DNA of 6,241 bases from contig JABCYT010000222.1 in NCBI GenBank assembly GCA_013290035.1, positions 1 to 6,241 on the forward strand. Direction: 5' to 3'. The notes under the pieces were generated by a model that was not told the origin of the DNA, searched no databases, and worked only from the letters and a program-made list of their open reading frames with translations. The stretch comes from Alphaproteobacteria bacterium (GTDB lineage Bacteria > Pseudomonadota > Alphaproteobacteria > Reyranellales > Reyranellaceae). The first letter of the stretch is position 1, and every line of letters begins with the position of its first letter. Of the stretch, positions 5,754-6,241 are shown one piece after another. A program made the position numbers and the translations under genes.

Positions 5754-6241
5754 GCAGGCCGAGGTGATGGCGTAGGGTCGTGCCCTCGTAGTCGCGGCGG
5801 AACAGCCCGCGCCGCTGCAGGATCGGCACGACCTGGTCGACGAACAGGTCCATTTCGTCGGGGAAGTAGGCGGGCATGACGTTGAAGCCGTCGCACGCCC
5901 CTTCGTCCAGCCACAGCGCCATGTGGTCGACGAGCTGCTCGGGCGTGCCGACGAAGGAGCCATGCGAACGGCTGGCGGCGACCAGGACGCCGCAATCGCG
6001 CACCGACAGGCCCTCGCGGTCGGCGCGCTCCATCAGATGCATCACGCGCGGCGTGAAGGCGCTGCCGCCGGCGCGGATGTCGGCGGTCGGCAGCGGGCCG
6101 TCCTGCGGGTAGTCATAGAGGCGGAACTGCATCTGCTCGCTCAGCATCCAGATGCCGACGGCGGGATGCAGCAGCTCGTTCAGCATCGTCTCCTTCTCGA
6201 GCGCCTCCTGCTCGGTCGCGCCCAGGATCGGCAGCAGGCCC
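5728..6241 (-). CDS. LLM-class flavin-dependent monooxygenase, NtaA/SnaA/DszA type (C-terminal part; start beyond right edge)
   Basis: The last 170 residues of a flavin-dependent luciferase-like monooxygenase; full relatives are about 430-460 residues. These enzymes use reduced FMN from a partner reductase to oxidise compounds such as nitrilotriacetate, EDTA or dibenzothiophene sulfone. Visible family signatures (numbered from the first complete codon at 6240): [13 protein letters not shown] (1-13), [11 protein letters not shown] (25-35), [14 protein letters not shown] (94-107), the [10 protein letters not shown] stretch (114-123), [27 protein letters not shown] ending near 163. The frame is open through the right edge, so the start is outside. 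The family-typical end, LGLP, is followed by a short tail (IPCGSGR) that is antisense to the last codons of the solute-binding gene. Substrate cannot be named. It is convergent with the plus-strand unit and so separately transcribed, but functionally compatible with the same catabolic theme. Confidence 0.9.
   Translation of the reverse strand, partial: [170 protein letters not shown]

Noticed and set aside
5754..5800. Possible terminator after the binding protein gene
   Set aside because: No GC-rich stem followed by a T-run is visible on either strand, and the region is coding sequence of the convergent monooxygenase.
4830..5963. 377-codon minus-strand open frame spanning the binding protein gene
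   Set aside because: Antisense to the signal-peptide-bearing binding protein, and out of frame with the monooxygenase that covers its upstream part.

Overview
This 6.2 kb window is very GC-rich, with strong G/C preference at third codon positions. Gene content and protein style suggest a soil-type alphaproteobacterium (Rhizobiales/Rhodospirillales-like, for example Bradyrhizobium or Reyranella relatives). That placement is inference from codon style and family mix; no rRNA or taxonomic marker is present.

Layout. The left half is a minus-strand unit: an amidohydrolase/deacetylase-type metallohydrolase (3515 to 2226), followed through an ATGA start/stop overlap by a molybdopterin-binding large subunit of the xanthine dehydrogenase/CO dehydrogenase superfamily (2229 to the left edge, cut a few dozen residues before its expected end). 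A roughly 110 bp divergent intergenic region (3516-3627) holds a perfect 8-bp inverted repeat and a possible sigma70-type promoter for the minus unit. The plus-strand unit then reads: a small unrecognised protein of about 64 residues whose stop overlaps the next start (ATGA), a TauD/TfdA-type Fe(II)/2-oxoglutarate dioxygenase (3819-4844), and a secreted family-3 solute-binding protein (4878-5753). At the right edge a convergent gene on the minus strand encodes the C-terminal part of an NtaA/DszA-type luciferase-like flavin monooxygenase, overlapping the solute-binding gene tail to tail by 26 bp.

Interpretation. Three different oxygenase/hydroxylase chemistries (molybdenum hydroxylase, Fe/2OG dioxygenase, flavin monooxygenase), a binuclear-metal amide/ester hydrolase and a periplasmic capture protein look like a peripheral catabolic cluster for a small nitrogen-containing or aromatic/heterocyclic compound. 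The substrate cannot be read from the sequence. The iron-sulfur and FAD subunits that a molybdenum hydroxylase normally needs, the ABC permease/ATPase partners of the binding protein, and any regulator are not in the window. The least familiar elements are the small ORF coupled to the dioxygenase and the divergent palindrome. No RNA genes, insertion sequences, CRISPR arrays or clear intrinsic terminators were seen.
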